Source: Acheta domesticus
Taxonomy: Eukaryota; Arthropoda; Insecta; Orthoptera; Gryllidae
Assembly (NCBI GenBank): GCA_031308135.1
Contig: JAHLJT010009436.1
Coordinates: 137,832,950 to 137,896,949 of the forward strand
DNA length: 64,000 bases
Reading direction: 5' to 3'
Positions 20,658-32,960 of this stretch are shown here, piece by piece; the stretch's first letter is position 1, and every line of letters begins with the position of its first letter. Below the pieces are notes generated by a model, which saw nothing but the letters and a program-made list of their open reading frames with translations, was not told where the DNA came from and did no database searches. Both the position numbers and the translations under genes were made by a program.

Positions 20658-22194
20658 GTTAATTCGATAACTTGATAGAATAGATCGAATTAATATTCGA
20701 ATAATTAAACAGGATTCTTTATAAGAATCATATTTAATAGAATACAAACAATAATCTCACAAATGAATCCCACGCAACAGAACGACTAGGATAAGTCTAC
20801 GAATTTCTCATGGATCTCTCAAATCCTGCCTGATCTCATGGGTTACAGAAGACCAAAAGTGTTAAAAGGATCTTGTCGAAGGCCGACTTTTGTGTACTGT
20901 ACTCATCTCAGCGATTCATTTTCGTTCATGTTCAGTTCATTAAAGAAAAAACTATTACATTTTTATTTTTGATACTTTTCAATTAAAGCTTAACTTAGTA
21001 AAATCTGTTTTATTTATCAGTTTTGAAAAGCAACAAATAGTTACAAAAAATTATGTTTCCCAAAATTGTTGGTTTTAATGTTTCATTTTTATACACAAAA
21101 TTGAAATGAAAAATAAAACTTTAACAGAATTCAGTTTTATATTATTTGAACATAGTTTGTGTTATGTTTTATACTCTTCTCAAGGTATCATTCTTTCACT
21201 GATATCATAACATTTTTGTACGAGTAACTTTTATTAGATTGTTTCAGTAAAACGTTTTGCATTAGTACAAACTAAAATAATTTTCATGTGATATTCCACA
21301 TAAATTCAATTTTTAATAAGGCAATGATAAGCGACAGACGATCAGATCCGAATTTGATTAATAGCCCTTCAAGAACCTGGACCTAAGGTGCCAAATCGGA
21401 GGTCAATTCTTTAAATTGTGGTTCACATGGTTCTTGGAAAATAATTTAGAATGATGTTTCAGATAGAGGAATGGGTGTCATTATCCGGTACTACAAAAAT
21501 TGAGTAAATTTAGAGATGAACAAGATTGAAAGGCATTACTGAAATTAAATTGGCTGATGTATAAGGAATTTTATTTTCACTTCCATCCAATTAAAAATAA
21601 TGACGGTTATTCACACCTCAAACTTGTAACATTTTAACATTTTTTTATATTTCTAACCAAGTTACTAAAGTTTGAAGATGTAAACAACTTGAATGAGGTA
21701 TATAATGATGTGGTTTTGGGAGCGACGCCTAAGTACTATCTACTCGTTACAGATCTACTAGACATAAACTTATGTAAAAGGTCCATAAATTATGACACGT
21801 TTCACTCAGATTCGTGAATTTGAATATATACGTAATTTCTGAGAGAGAACATGTTCATGATGATTTTGAGTATGCATCTCCCACTCCTCCATTGCAAATG
21901 AAGTAAAAAAGGTATAAAAAGATCTCAAAATTCTCATGAACGTAGTAACTTATGTAATCCTCGAAGGAAGACAATGTTTATAAAACATTGGAAGTAGAAC
22001 TCACGCATCCCCTATATAACTGGGAATAAAAAATTTGTTAAAGTGTTTTAATTTTTAAAAACATGCTTTATTTTATACATGTAACTCCATTAATTCTATT
22101 TTAAAATATAATTCGTAAGCTGCTATTCAAATACGTCCAAAAATGACTTCAAAATCTACTGCGCCGGGCTTCAAAATGTACCATGACTGGCCCC
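20658..22194. other. No gene seen
   Basis: AT-rich, 1.5 kb, without a recognisable coding or TE signal. Confidence 0.4.
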
Positions 22195-23060
22195 TGAACA
22201 GAAAACAGCGTCGGCGTCGAGCGCGAGCATCCCAGCGCCATGACGCAGCGACAGCAACCCTCGCGTCCCGCGGCAGCAGGTGCCGCGACGCGACGCGGCG
22301 CGGCGCGGGCGAACAGACGACGCGCGCCAGGCGGAAGCGACGCGACGCGACGCGACGCGACGCGACGCGGGCAGCAGGCGCGGCCGCGGAAAACGCTGAC
22401 GCGCCTCCCGTCACGCGTCATTGGCACGGCGTGACCGTGTGCCCGCCCGCCCACCCGCGCGCGCCCGCAACGGAGACAAATGGCTTCCTCCTGCCCACCC
22501 GCCCGCCCACCCGGCGCGGAGCGTCCCACAGCCCGCCCGCCCGGCCGCGCGACCGCCCGCGCCACAATCACGCTTGATTGAATTAGAGCTGATAGATCTG
22601 CAGCCGCCACCGCTGCCACTGCCTGCGTATCCCCGCGCTCCCTCCCACCCACTCCCAGTGCTAATTGAGCGACCAGTTGTCGTCCTCGATATTGGATTAG
22701 CAGGTTGGACGCGAGTTCGATTGAGTCACCGTTCGATTACATATGAATTCGTTCCGCCGACATCCATCTTCGATCGAGCCGCTCAATCACGCGTCCCGAA
22801 AGACACGCGCCCTGCCCCGCCGCGCCCCGCTGGCGCGTACAATGCACGCTCGTCGCTTATTCAGCCACAAAGCGCGGCCGCACGCGGTTGCGCAAACGAC
22901 AGCCCACCGCGTGGAGAGCCTCTTCTTCCTCGGACGAGACAAAAAGCGCGCCCGTAAGCCCATACCAATCCAGCCGCTGAGCACGAAAGGGTGGAAAGAG
23001 TGTCTGCGGGGGGCGGAGGGAAGCGACGGCCGTCCACTACGACACACTTCTATAGTGCGA
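22195..23060. other. Large GC- and CpG-rich block
   Basis: About 860 bp, CpG-dense. Inside is a short CGACG tandem run (about 22340-22370) and clusters of GCCCGCCC. From 22660 the GC content falls and words such as GCTAATTGAGCG and TCGATTACATATGAATTC appear. Frames are open on both strands for up to 178 codons, Arg/Ala/Pro-rich and mutually overlapping, so I do not call a protein. A CpG-island-like regulatory or promoter region is the best guess. Confidence 0.5.
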
Positions 23061-23294
23061 TTTTTCTAACTCTGCCCCTCAAGCCCCTACGGAATATACG
23101 GCATTTCGCGTCTTTCTCCGTCATGTCGCTAGAAGGCGCATGTTCGCAAGCACTGTTTGATACAGTGGCGATGATGCGGTATCTGGCGGCACGACTCTGA
23201 ACGTCGCGAAATATCGTGACATATTCCATCGTGATAACGGGCCTTGAGGGGCAAAGTTTAAAAAATCGCAGTATAGGAGGCGACTCCGCCAAAA

Positions 23295-23850
23295 GTTTGG
23301 ATTGATTAGTGTTTCCGGGCGCGTCAACTGCTAAAGTCATTAGTCCTAGAAGCTTGTTTTTTTTTCTTGGGAGATGTCGGTGATCTTCCTCCACTGATGG
23401 TAAGATCCGGCGCCGATCTACACGTCAGTTAGTGGGGTTTTCCACAACCTAGTATCTCCCACCGGCGGGGCACCGCCCCAGCTGGAACAAGCCCCAAGCT
23501 CCCGACATGTGTGGTAATGTAGTACAAGTACTAAGTGTAAGTGAGGGGTGAAGAGAGGGCAAGGAAGAAGGAAGAAAGAGAGGGATGACCATGGGAAAAG
23601 GCAAAGAAATTCGCGGTCCATTTATTAGGGTACTAATCTCGTATTCGCCTGGTGTTGAGAGAAACCATGGAAAACTACAGATCAGAGTAGCCGGCCGCTA
23701 GAGTTCTTTCTACAGAAAGCGGCTGAACTCGATCAAGATACGTAGGTAGTGTCGAAAATCCTGCCACCGTCGGGATTCGAACCCTAGGACTTCCCGGTCA
23801 GAGGTATCGCAGTGACATCAATTGATACCCTGAGGCACTTACGCCGGTAA
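23295..23850 (-). mobile_element. tRNA-derived SINE, copy 2
   Basis: The counterpart of 4480-5035, better preserved at its head. On the minus strand it reads GTGCCTCAGGGTATCAATTG, then GGGTTCGAATCCCGACGG with an intact pol III B-box core GGTTCGAATCC (about 23772-23785 on plus). The body matches copy 1 block by block. No acceptor stem or anticodon arm is convincing, so this is a SINE head and not a tRNA gene. Confidence 0.75.
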
Positions 23851-24144
23851 AAACTTCGGATACAACTCTCATAATATTGCACTGACGTTGATAAACCTTA
23901 AGCTTCAATCTTGCACAACAAACTTTATAAAAACAGTCACTTACTTCCTATTTTCATTACATTTTTGCAATATTATTTTCCTAGTACATCATAACAAGAC
24001 TGTTTTCAACTGCTACGAGCCTCACACTACATGCTGCCACCAAAATACACCACCAGCGGCACCACTAATACTACAACCTCCTTGACGCCTCCTCCACCGC
24101 CGCCATCCGTCTCTTCCAACTGATCAGCATAATTCCCAACAGCA

Positions 24145-24440
24145 CCATCGCCCTGCCCCAGCATTTTTTTCCCCGGGCGCGCGTCAGCCTCGGCAGCAAG
24201 CTCCAAGAGCGAGGGGCTTAAGCTTTCGAAACGCCGCCAATATCCCCGAGGAAGGTGCTCGGCGGAGAGGCCGCCGCGTCGCCGGAGCGGGCCGCAATCC
24301 CCTCCTTATTGTGCGCGCATAAAGATGCCCCGCGGCGGCGTCGCGTGCGGCGAGGGAGGAGGCGTGGCGAGGCGTGGCGCGGTGCGGCGCTCTCGACGCC
24401 CGAGACGGGCGCGCTCGACGGCCGCCGGCTCGCCGGAGGG
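24145..24440. other. GC- and CpG-rich block
   Basis: CpG-dense, about 300 bp, with GTGCGCGCATAAAGATGCCC. No coding region is recognised. The open frames on both strands are compositional. Confidence 0.5.
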
Positions 24441-24517
24441 TTTTGTGTTTTAAAGTCGCTTTCCGGACGGTTGAAATGCTAAGCGGGCGGAAGGACAGGA
24501 TGCAGGGTTGCCAGATC

Positions 24518-24961
24518 CAGTGTAGGATCCAAGAGGGGATGGGGAATGGGGGCCATGCCCCTCCCACCCAAAGGCCTAGAGCAGTGGTGTCAAGGTCTTC
24601 TACTGGTAGCTGTGGCACGCGTCGTGGCACCGTAGCATGCCACGAGATTCTCTGCGCAACTAGCGTCGGGAAAGGGAACTATTACGAGTAATAGTAACCC
24701 CGCCGTTTTACAATAGGGCCATGGACTCCCGCTCGTAGCATCGAGCTTGACAACACTGGCCTAGAGTTTTCTTTTGTTATTCTTTTATATGGCAAAATTG
24801 ATTTAAATATTTGTATCAGAATTATGCAATTATTTAAAAAATAATATTGTGCATTATGATATATACACTACAAAAATTATATTCAATATAATAACAAATG
24901 TTTCTTATTTAAAAAAACCTATGATGGTCCCCTCCAAAATGATCGGCTGGATCCGCCCCTG
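24518..24961. mobile_element. hAT-type element with 8-bp TSD, hosting a nested MITE
   Basis: The left end CAGTGTAGGATCCAAGAG and the inverse of the right end, CAGGGGCGGATCCAGCCG, are decayed TIRs of the common hAT form CAGGGGCGGATCC. The flanks are GCCAGATC (24510-24517) and GCCAGATT (24962-24969), a 7/8 target duplication. It is 444 bp, of which 185 bp are a later insertion with its own target duplication. It is non-autonomous, and no transposase remains. Confidence 0.75.
24582..24758. mobile_element. 177-bp hAT-type MITE nested in the preceding element
   Basis: It starts CAGTGGTGTCAAG and ends CTTGACAACACTG, a 13-bp TIR pair with one mismatch. It is flanked by a perfect 8-bp duplication GCCTAGAG (24574-24581 and 24759-24766). 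It must be younger than its host element. A relic of the same family lies inverted at 4324-4437. Confidence 0.88.
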
Positions 24962-24969
24962 GCCAGATT

Positions 24970-25379
24970 CGTACTGGACAAGTCCGCCACCTGATGGATA
25001 AAAATCCGCCCAATTCTGCCAAATGACTGAAAGGTAACGAAAAGGTCAGTAGAGAAAACAGCGGAATCTGTCACTGGGGTGGTAATTTCGAAATAGCTGC
25101 ACATTTACAAGATGTTTAAACTAAATACTCTTGGGTATAAAACCTATCAGAGGCCATCAACACTTGTGCAATTTTGAGAAAAATGTGGGCACGATTGCAT
25201 GCATGTTTAATTAAAAATAAAAAAGTGGACTTTGACATCTTTTAATAGCAGCTGCACATTTGCATATCTTCAAAACTAATACTATGCGTGGGAAACTATA
25301 TGTTTCAGATGCCATCAATATTTGTACAATTTTTAGGGAAAGGTGGATATTATTGATGACTTAAGCAAATCGCATCGCC
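24970..25379. other. No feature seen
   Basis: Unassigned sequence between the nested hAT elements and the next GC-rich block. Confidence 0.4.
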
Positions 25380-25800
25380 GAAAACCCTCCCAAGAAACGA
25401 TGGATTCCTCCCATTGGGCGGAAACCCGCAAAATGCATTGTCTTTCCGCAAGTCAACGCTTTGTTTCGCCCAATTGGCGGAACCGCGCCCAATACGGCAT
25501 CCCTGGAATGACGGCGCGGCGGTGCAGCGAGAGAGCAACGCGTGGCCGCGGAGCGATGGGGGAAGTCGATGGGGTGACGTCCCGTGGCGACGAGCACTGC
25601 CCGACGAGGCACCTGCCACCGCTGTTATGGCTCGCTTGGGGGAATCGGCGGATAGAGTCAGAGGAGGGCATTCAAATGGGTGCTTCTCGCTCACTCGTGT
25701 TCGTTTTGAAGGATTCGTTCTCGAGCCATCTGCGCTGCACAGAAAGCGATCGCGACTGCTGGCGAACACGAGTGTGCTCGACTTTGCAGACTCGCTGAAA
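25380..25800. other. GC-rich block with two CCAAT-type words
   Basis: CCCATTGGGCGGAAAC near 25413 and CCCAATTGGCGGAACC near 25468 are near-repeats that carry inverted CCAAT boxes next to GGCGG. Frames on both strands stay open for about 140-150 codons here (25343-25798 and 25414-25860 on plus, 25350-25769 on minus), but they overlap each other and show no domain. A promoter-like region is possible, and I call no protein. Confidence 0.4.
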
Positions 25801-28190
25801 CCACATGAAAATATTTGTGTCCATCTGTCACTTAAAGGTTTTGTTCGTTCGAAAATCTAAGAGTACACATTTGGTAGATATGGCTTCCAGGTTTCATCGC
25901 GTCACCTTCAGCGTATCTTTCCATGGAAATAGAAGTGTTCTTCCCCTTCTCACATCTCCCCCTGGATTTTCTTCCCGCACGTTCCTTATGCTTGCACTCT
26001 TTTGCAATCCAGTAATTATTCTTGAGTTCGAACACATCTCACTTCTGTAGCACTCTAGTCTGTACCAGTTGCGAAAATTCAGAGCCTGCTTAGTATGCAC
26101 TGAATGCCCTAAGATGTTAACATTTTTTAGCATGTAGTGCCAATATCAACAGGAACACGATGGACAATAACTGTATTCAAATTTTCAAAGTTTGGACACC
26201 AAGTATTATGTTATTTCTCAGTATGTTGGTAGTATTACTATATGTATTGACTCCTGTATGCATTAGAGGTGCCATAAAAGATCTAATAATTCACAGTAAA
26301 CATAGACAACTGCTGCGTTATTCCTCACGTGACAACCTCCTTCTCTCCGCAGTGGAAGGAAGCCATAACCTCACCACGCATGTATCGTGTGTGCAGATGG
26401 CTCCGAGGACACGCAAAGCATGACGCAATAGATCCTGATATTTAAGACTATTACCACTTATGTCTTTGCAACAATAATATAAACCTAGGCGCCTTACTGT
26501 GATCAAGGTGTGTAGAGGAAAGGAGCTATTATTTGAACACGCGTCGTTGAATTAGTTTGAAGAATCATTATCACATCTTCGCTAGGGTGAATGTGTTGTG
26601 CTAGATTCGCCTTGCATGTTTAATAATTTTTTCATACTTCCTAGCCAACTTCCAGAGGGAATGCAAGTGCTTTTATTGTAACGAAATGGGTTAACGTCAG
26701 TTGCCTTCTCCTAGCAACTGGGTATGTTGATAAAAGGCTCTCAATAAATATGCATAATGCTCTACGAGGTCGTGGGGACAAGTTGGAAAGATTCTCAGAT
26801 TCATGGGAATGCGGATTTATGCAAATGTCTGCTTGTTTTGCTAGGAATTGAAGCAGTTATAACATCTTCATATTTAAGAAATTGTAACTAGTGAACTGTA
26901 ATACAGAAATCTTGAAATTCAATGGTATTTATTTAGTTGTTAAAAAAGTCCATTATTCCTCAAAGAAGAATCAATGGACGAAAGTCGACGATGACGTGTG
27001 TGTGTGAGGCTCTGACAATTGAGATGTTACAAGAGCACCTGCAGCCACCTCGCTTTTTGTACGGATTTTATTCTATAAACACTAAATTTTAATAAAATCG
27101 TACAATTATTAGTGAAGGCTATCTGCCATCGTTTGTCCTTTATGTCATTTCGAAGGCCAACTACCATACAATTACAATACAATAGGAGGATATCCTTGCA
27201 ACATTTCTATTTATTTTTATTTATTTATTTGGTGAAAAAACAGAAAAAAGTGTATATGACGAGGTAAAAACTGTAAAACAGTAAAAACTGTATATCACGA
27301 CATGAGGTTATAGTTGGCGAAGAGAAGATACCGAGCGTTTTAAGTTCGAAGTTTGACTATTTTTAAAGGTTAGTGAATGTGTATAAATATAAACGCACTG
27401 TCCTAAAATGGTCTATGATCTATTGCATGTGTTCCTTTGCAAAAACCTTTCAGTAATTATAAGTATACCGTTATCCGTAATCCATTATCCGTTAACCATA
27501 ATTACACCGTAATCGTTTACCGTTATCATAACAAACCAAATAGTAACAGTCGCTAGGTGCATAATATTCCTTCTGTAACTTTCTTTGCCAGTGCATATGT
27601 GCTTCTTAAAATTGCAGTGCCCATGCCCTTCTTCCCCATCCACACCTCTCTGAGTTCGCGAGTTCAGCCGCTTGTCCTTTCTCTTTCTGAATGTAACAAT
27701 ATTTTGATTAGTTTCCAGCTGTGTTGACTTCTCAATGTTTCTACCTTAGTTTTCGATGAATACTTACAAGAGCATATATTATTATATTTAAGTCATTTTT
27801 TGGTAAAGAAAGGGGGGTGACATAAAACAAATCTAAAAAAGTGAGTCGCCGAGATGCCAGTTTTCCTTATATCTAATTTGCAACTTCTACTTCTTTTGTC
27901 TTTAATCAGACTGATGCAGGGCAAGGGCAAAGTAATTCCCTATCCAGCGGTAGTACATACTACTGGGATTTTTGTTAATGGCTTCTTATAAATCATACAA
28001 AAGAGTCATCTTTCTTTAGCGTATGTTGTATATGGAGAGGGAGAGATATTTACGTGGTTTTGAGTGCCGTGTCCTTCAAGTACGCAAGGTATATATAAGG
28101 TATATACCCTGTAACTTAGAAAAATAAATTACATTATTTATAATAGAAAACAAATCTGACTTTATTTATAACATAAGCGTGCTGTCGTTT
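25801..28190. other. No gene seen
   Basis: AT-rich with no supported exon or TE. Two small items are listed separately: an octamer-like cluster at 26745-26830 and a CCGTTA-rich stretch at 27464-27530. A short TTTA run lies near 27209-27230. Confidence 0.4.
26745..26830. promoter_or_regulatory. Possible POU/homeodomain site cluster
   Basis: It holds ATGCATAAT (26750-26758) and a perfect octamer ATGCAAAT (26819-26826) preceded by GGATTT, 60 bp apart. Single octamers occur by chance, so this is weak. No gene nearby can be assigned to it. Confidence 0.2.
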
Positions 28191-28199
28191 TACACTAGC

Positions 28200-28340
28200 A
28201 ATTATGAAATGTCCGCACGGGCCAAGCATCGGTGTGTGCGAGGCGCGCGGGGCGTCAGAAAGCTCGGGTGCGATCAGGTGTGCTCGGTGCGTTTCGTGGG
28301 GGACTGCATTCGGCTCAGTTGCGGGATCTCGCTTGAATGA
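28200..28340. other. Small GC-rich block
   Basis: About 140 bp enriched in CpG (GCGAGGCGCGCGGGGCG). No coding region is recognised. Confidence 0.35.
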
Positions 28341-28716
28341 AAACAGCGTTTCAAACGAAAATCTTGGGTTTTAATGAAAAATACATAAAGGTGTATGTAC
28401 ACTGAAGTGCATTATGAGTTTAACTACCATGTGAGATATACCCTAGGGTACGCAATCAGTAAGATTGCGTCTGCTAGCGCTTCGGCAGGAAGGGCACGAA
28501 CATGGATCTTTTACTGCAGGTAGTGGCGTAGACGGACACACGAGCGTGATTTCAGATTTATTAATGAAGAATTTTGTTCCGCGGAACTTTGAAGATAGAA
28601 ACATAATGGAGGCAGGAAGGCCAACGCTGTACATCACTATAACTGCTACTTCGAAAACGTGTAAGAAAATTTAGTAGCCAAGTTTTTGGAAATAATGAAT
28701 GGCTTACCGGCGTTAT

Positions 28717-28740
28717 ACACACACACACACACACACACAC
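28717..28740. repeat. (AC)n microsatellite
   Basis: Twelve uninterrupted AC units. Confidence 0.95.
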
Positions 28741-30077
28741 TAGTAACCGTTCTTAATGTCGGTTGTTGGGATTCCAGTGGGATCGTGGCTCTCCTGAAGA
28801 TTTAAAAAAATAAAAGTCGTGACCTCAGAACAACATATAATTGGATACGCGTTGAAAGCAAAACAAAAATTACAGAATGACAATAACATTGGCACTAAAA
28901 AAGAAACCAAACAAAAACATAACAAAAAATTATCACGAACTATTTTTAAAATTGGCACACATCAGAATCACAGTAATATCTTCTGTGATACGAATAATTT
29001 GAAATTCAATAAATTCGAGATAAATTCGAGAACGAGATCTCTGGTGAGATGAGGAGTGTACATAAAGTTACATAAGAGGGAAGAGCAAACGCATTTCGTT
29101 TGACAGAATGCCGTAGTACTTTCTGTTTACGACAATTGCAGTTAAGTGACCATCAGCTTATACTGAATTACATACTGCATTCTACATTGTAATCTTGAAT
29201 GTACGAATGCAAGCTTTCTGTTTTTTGTGAAGTTTCAACTTGTGCAGTGTTCAATGTATGCCACAACGAGTCTCTACCAGTACAATTGTTCGTCATGAAC
29301 GCATTCAACGACCTACATGTTCTATCAGCGACGGCAGATATGATTTAATGCTCGTTCTCTTTACATCAAGTATTCGCACGGCAATTGTCTAAAACTGTCT
29401 GGTTACAAATCTATTTTCCATATGGTTAAGTGATTAAACTATAAGGAGTTCTAAACAGCCAGCCTGTGATGTGCAATGTTGCGCAATACTACTGTTCGCT
29501 ATCTTGCTACGCGAATGCATCCAGCTTTGTGCGCACTCAGAACTTCTCGAGTGCTACCGAAGTGTAGCACGAAACTACATTGTGCTCTTGCAACCCTGCC
29601 TGTGCATGCGCGCAGATGGTAACACATTCGACCTTGTGACCGTTCGCCAACGGTTCTGCGCTCTCGTCTTTCAAGAGCAGTTTTTGTTGTCCCTGACAAG
29701 GCACAGCATATGTAATTTACTTTCTGTTTTTTCTTCCAGCTTTAGCTCCATCGCTAAATGTATTCACTATTCCCCTTTGTATTCATTTAGCAATTTAATT
29801 CTAGGTGTTAACTTCACCTGTTTGTTGATTTCTTTCTCAGTGATGATGACAGCACCTGAGTAATTAATTTCAGGAATACGAGGCTGGCGACTTGCAACCA
29901 ATCAATCGTTAGTCTATCGCCAGTGATCCTCCAAGGTAAGTCGAGTAATCAGAGGATGGTGGAGTAATGTGAATTGGCTCACACCTTAATTATAGTTCAC
30001 TAATCACAAACACAAACGCTGCTCCTCCAGACACTATTAAGATTCATCCAGTGACCATTAAAATTGGAGAGTATCCT

Positions 30078-30250
30078 AACCTTGTATATTTCAACTTAAT
30101 ATGCATAAGAAATCGTAGAAATAATATTACGTTTTGAAACGCTCTAGTAGCAATTATTTAGTAACACAAATGGTTAGCACTAAAAGTTGCAAAACCATGC
30201 TACCAACTTTGTATTTTTCAACTTCATATGCATAAGAAATAGTAGGCACT
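30078..30250. repeat. Pair of imperfect direct repeats
   Basis: CCTTGTATATTTCAACTTAA at about 30081 and CTTTGTATTTTTCAACTTCA at about 30207 are both followed by TATGCATAAGAAAT and TAG. The repeat is roughly 45 bp with a 126-bp period, and the second copy is partly diverged. A tandem duplication is the simplest origin. Confidence 0.7.
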
Positions 30251-30949
30251 TTCTTGTTTTTATTAGTATTTTTTGCAACAATTCAATTATTTTTCCAATA
30301 ACAATTTAATCTTTACAACGTACTCCTGACCAAAATAACTAGATATGGTATAATATACTCCACTGAAAATTTTACATCAATTATCCATTAAAGTTTTCTG
30401 ATCCATAATAAAAAACGGATAATTGACTTTCTACTGTATTGCTTTATACTCGTTGAAATTGCGAAGGACTATAATATGGAATGCATTGCTGATTAAATGC
30501 TGAAATGCATAGATAAGTGACCATTCGTTCAGTGAAAATGTGTATGCTCTATACCTCGCAATCCGGACAAAAAATATGAATTATCAAATAGGTTTCAAAT
30601 AATTTCTAAAAGGCTAATTTGTAAACGCATAACACAAGCTCGACTGTAAATAAAACGGCTTTATCTTATAGCCACCACCATTTCTCCGATCAGCAATGAA
30701 CTTCTCAATTTGCGGCAATGTTACGCAAATTTCAATTAAGGTTTGTTGATTGCTGAAAAGAAAATAGTGTATCAAATATTCAGAACACTAATGGTAGAAT
30801 AAAGTAAAAATATAATTAACATTGGCTTTTTAAATAGTGAAGTTTTATAATTATAACAATTATTTGTCTTATCCTTTGGATACATTCCTGTTTTCCTCGT
30901 GGCTGATAGTTGGCGGGCCGATAGTTGGCGGGACGCCTTTTAATATTTC

Positions 30950-31647
30950 ATTAATTTCAAGCAGAAATTTCGCGAAAACTACTATTTTTTTGCAAACAAA
31001 TGTACATGATCTTTTTTAATTAGCTAATTTTTTTAGAACAGATTCTGTTATAGGCAAAAATCTCTACCTTCAATATTATAGTTGTAGGAAGACGCCGAAA
31101 GAAATCAAATATTTGTAATTTTCGAAAAATCAGCGATTTCAATGGAAACGAGACCTGCGCCACTCTCTTTAAAAGTCCATTATACGTATCCGAGGCCCAA
31201 GGTCAATAAAAAAAATTGTGACTTTTTTGAAAATTTTGAAAATGTCCGAGGGACTTCTTGTATTCGAAATTAAAATATCGGCTTCATATTCCAGGGGCTG
31301 TGACATCAGCCAGAAAGATTGGGGAAAATTACTTTTGGAGAAAATCGGCTGAACGGTTTATGCGCTAGCGTTGTGCACAGACAGACGGACGGACGGACGG
31401 ACGGACGGACGGACGGATAGACAGACGGGCGGACAGGCGTTTAACCGTCAATCAATTTTTCGGAATCAAGGACGCACAAAACATTAATTTTGGCTACACC
31501 ACGAGTTAGAGGAACTTGTTTCTAAATTTAGCAACTGGATTTATCCACATTTCCTGTATAAAGAGTTTTTCTGCCGAAAATTCGCCGTTTTTTTTGCCCA
31601 GCATTAAGTAACTTTCTCTCTACTGCGAAAGCGGTAGTGAGAAAGTA
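30950..31647 (+). mobile_element. Family A element, 3' portion (copy A2)
   Basis: From CGCGAAAACTACTA through TATAGTTGTAGGAAGACGCC, GGAGAAAATCGGCTGAACGG, CGCTAGCGTTGTGCACAGAC, a GGAC tetranucleotide run (about 31384-31436), TTTTTCGGAATCAAGGACGC, GGCTACACCACGAGTTAG, and the end GTGAGAAAGT. The terminus is diverged from the TACGGGAAAGT of better copies. The 5' end is missing. A CpG-rich block follows within 20 bp, as at copy A1. Confidence 0.75.
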
Positions 31648-31664
31648 AAAGAGAGCAGTTCAAG

Positions 31665-31800
31665 AAGCGACTCCGGTGCGGCTTATCGCTGGCAGCGGCA
31701 TCGGACCCAGTGAGAAGCCGTTGCCGGCGGCCACCTCGAGGCAAGACGCGTCCTCCTGGGGCGGCAACAGTGTCGCGCGCTGGCCTGGCTAAAACGGCGC
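31665..31800. other. Small GC- and CpG-rich block
   Basis: A CpG-rich stretch of 135 bp squeezed between the end of family A copy A2 and the target duplication of family B copy B1. No coding region is recognised. Confidence 0.45.
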
Positions 31801-31805
31801 ATTAC

Positions 31806-32682
31806 TAGAGACCGGAAAAATATGTAGAATGAAACGTCAAAATATGTACATAAATATGTAATGAAAATAGTAACAATAAGTAATAAATATGTAAAATCGG
31901 ATATAATATGTAATATTAAAATACTCTAATTATAAAACTCATTTATATAATACGAACTTACATGTATAAAACAAATCCTATAGAAATTTTACAATCAATG
32001 CAAACGTTTTAAAAATCATTTGGAAAGCACAGGTTGATGTACACTTGCAACATAAAACTTTCCCATCAGTAGTAAAAATCTTCACAAATAGTTATCCAGG
32101 AATGTAGTTTAGCGGACTATTAGACACAACTAATAGACACAATAGAAAGTCATCGTACAAACTGGCGAAATTTAGGACCAGCAAAACAATCACTGCAACA
32201 TGGAATATTCTCATCGAAGTGGTACACGACGACGATCACCAAAGTTTCTTGGAAATTAAGGTTAAAGGTCACCGAACGCTGCGTCAATAATACTTTTCAC
32301 TCCTAAAGGTGAGAATGATGTCGTTGGCCCGTCACTGAGATAACTGAGACAGGCGCGTCGGTCTGTGAGAATATCCGACCGCGTCTTCACGAAGCGTACC
32401 ACGAGTAAGAGTACACAGTAGCATGCAGTATAATAATGTAGAAAAAAATGCTAATTTTTTAAAAAATACTTCTTTTCATAAAAATATGTACGAAAATTGA
32501 TAAAATAAAAAGAAATGTTGAGAAAATAGCGAAATTTGTAAAATATGTAATATAGTGACAAATATGTAACGAAAAAATTGGATATTGTGTTGGGAGGGCG
32601 ACAATTCGCCAAGATTAAAAATTTGAGAACTGTAAGTAGAAAAACAAAAAATATGACATTACATAAAAAAATCCGGTCTCTA
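31806..32682. mobile_element. hAT family B, copy B1 (877 bp)
   Basis: It starts TAGAGACCGGAAAAATATGT and ends ATCCGGTCTCTA, with TIRs of about 10 bp (TAGAGACCGG). The flanks are CGCATTAC (31798-31805) and CTCATTAC (32683-32690), a 7/8 match as expected for an old 8-bp hAT duplication. The interior is AT-rich with many ATATGTA words and no transposase, so it is non-autonomous. Confidence 0.85.
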
Positions 32683-32690
32683 CTCATTAC

Positions 32691-32960
32691 GTGTGTATCA
32701 GAGTGCCAGCGCTGCCTTCATCAGCACGAACCATCCACGCTGCCTCACTCCACGTGGACTCGCTACCACTTTCCTCCCTGGTCACTCTCGTTGTCTCTCC
32801 ACTGTCCCTGCCATCGCGACTGTCCAGCGGTAACCCCTTCTTATCGCTCCGCATCCCTCTCGCCCCTCCTTCCCCTCACTCCCCATCCAGAAGGTTGGGG
32901 GGGGTTGCCCCGCCTGGACGGCACTGCAACGTACCAAGGGGCAGGAATGGGCGTCTGAGT
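32691..32960. other. Pyrimidine-rich GC block, no gene recognised
   Basis: C/T-rich on the plus strand (CTCTCGCCCCTCCTTCCCCT). Open frames at 32578-32958 and 32691-33050 are Ser/Pro/Leu-rich and look compositional. Confidence 0.35.

Larger units (their letters stand above)
28341..30949. other. About 2.6 kb without a supported gene
   Basis: AT-rich with an (AC)n run and one pair of direct repeats. The open frame at 29471-29863 (130 codons) has no recognisable domain or splice context. Confidence 0.4.

Noticed and set aside
23765..23850. tRNA gene on the minus strand
   Set aside because: The B-box is good, but no cloverleaf with an acceptor stem can be drawn and a homologous body continues beyond it in two copies. 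It is a SINE head.
29471..29863. 130-codon frame as a gene
   Set aside because: No domain, no signal of conservation, and no splice partner. Chance cannot be excluded.
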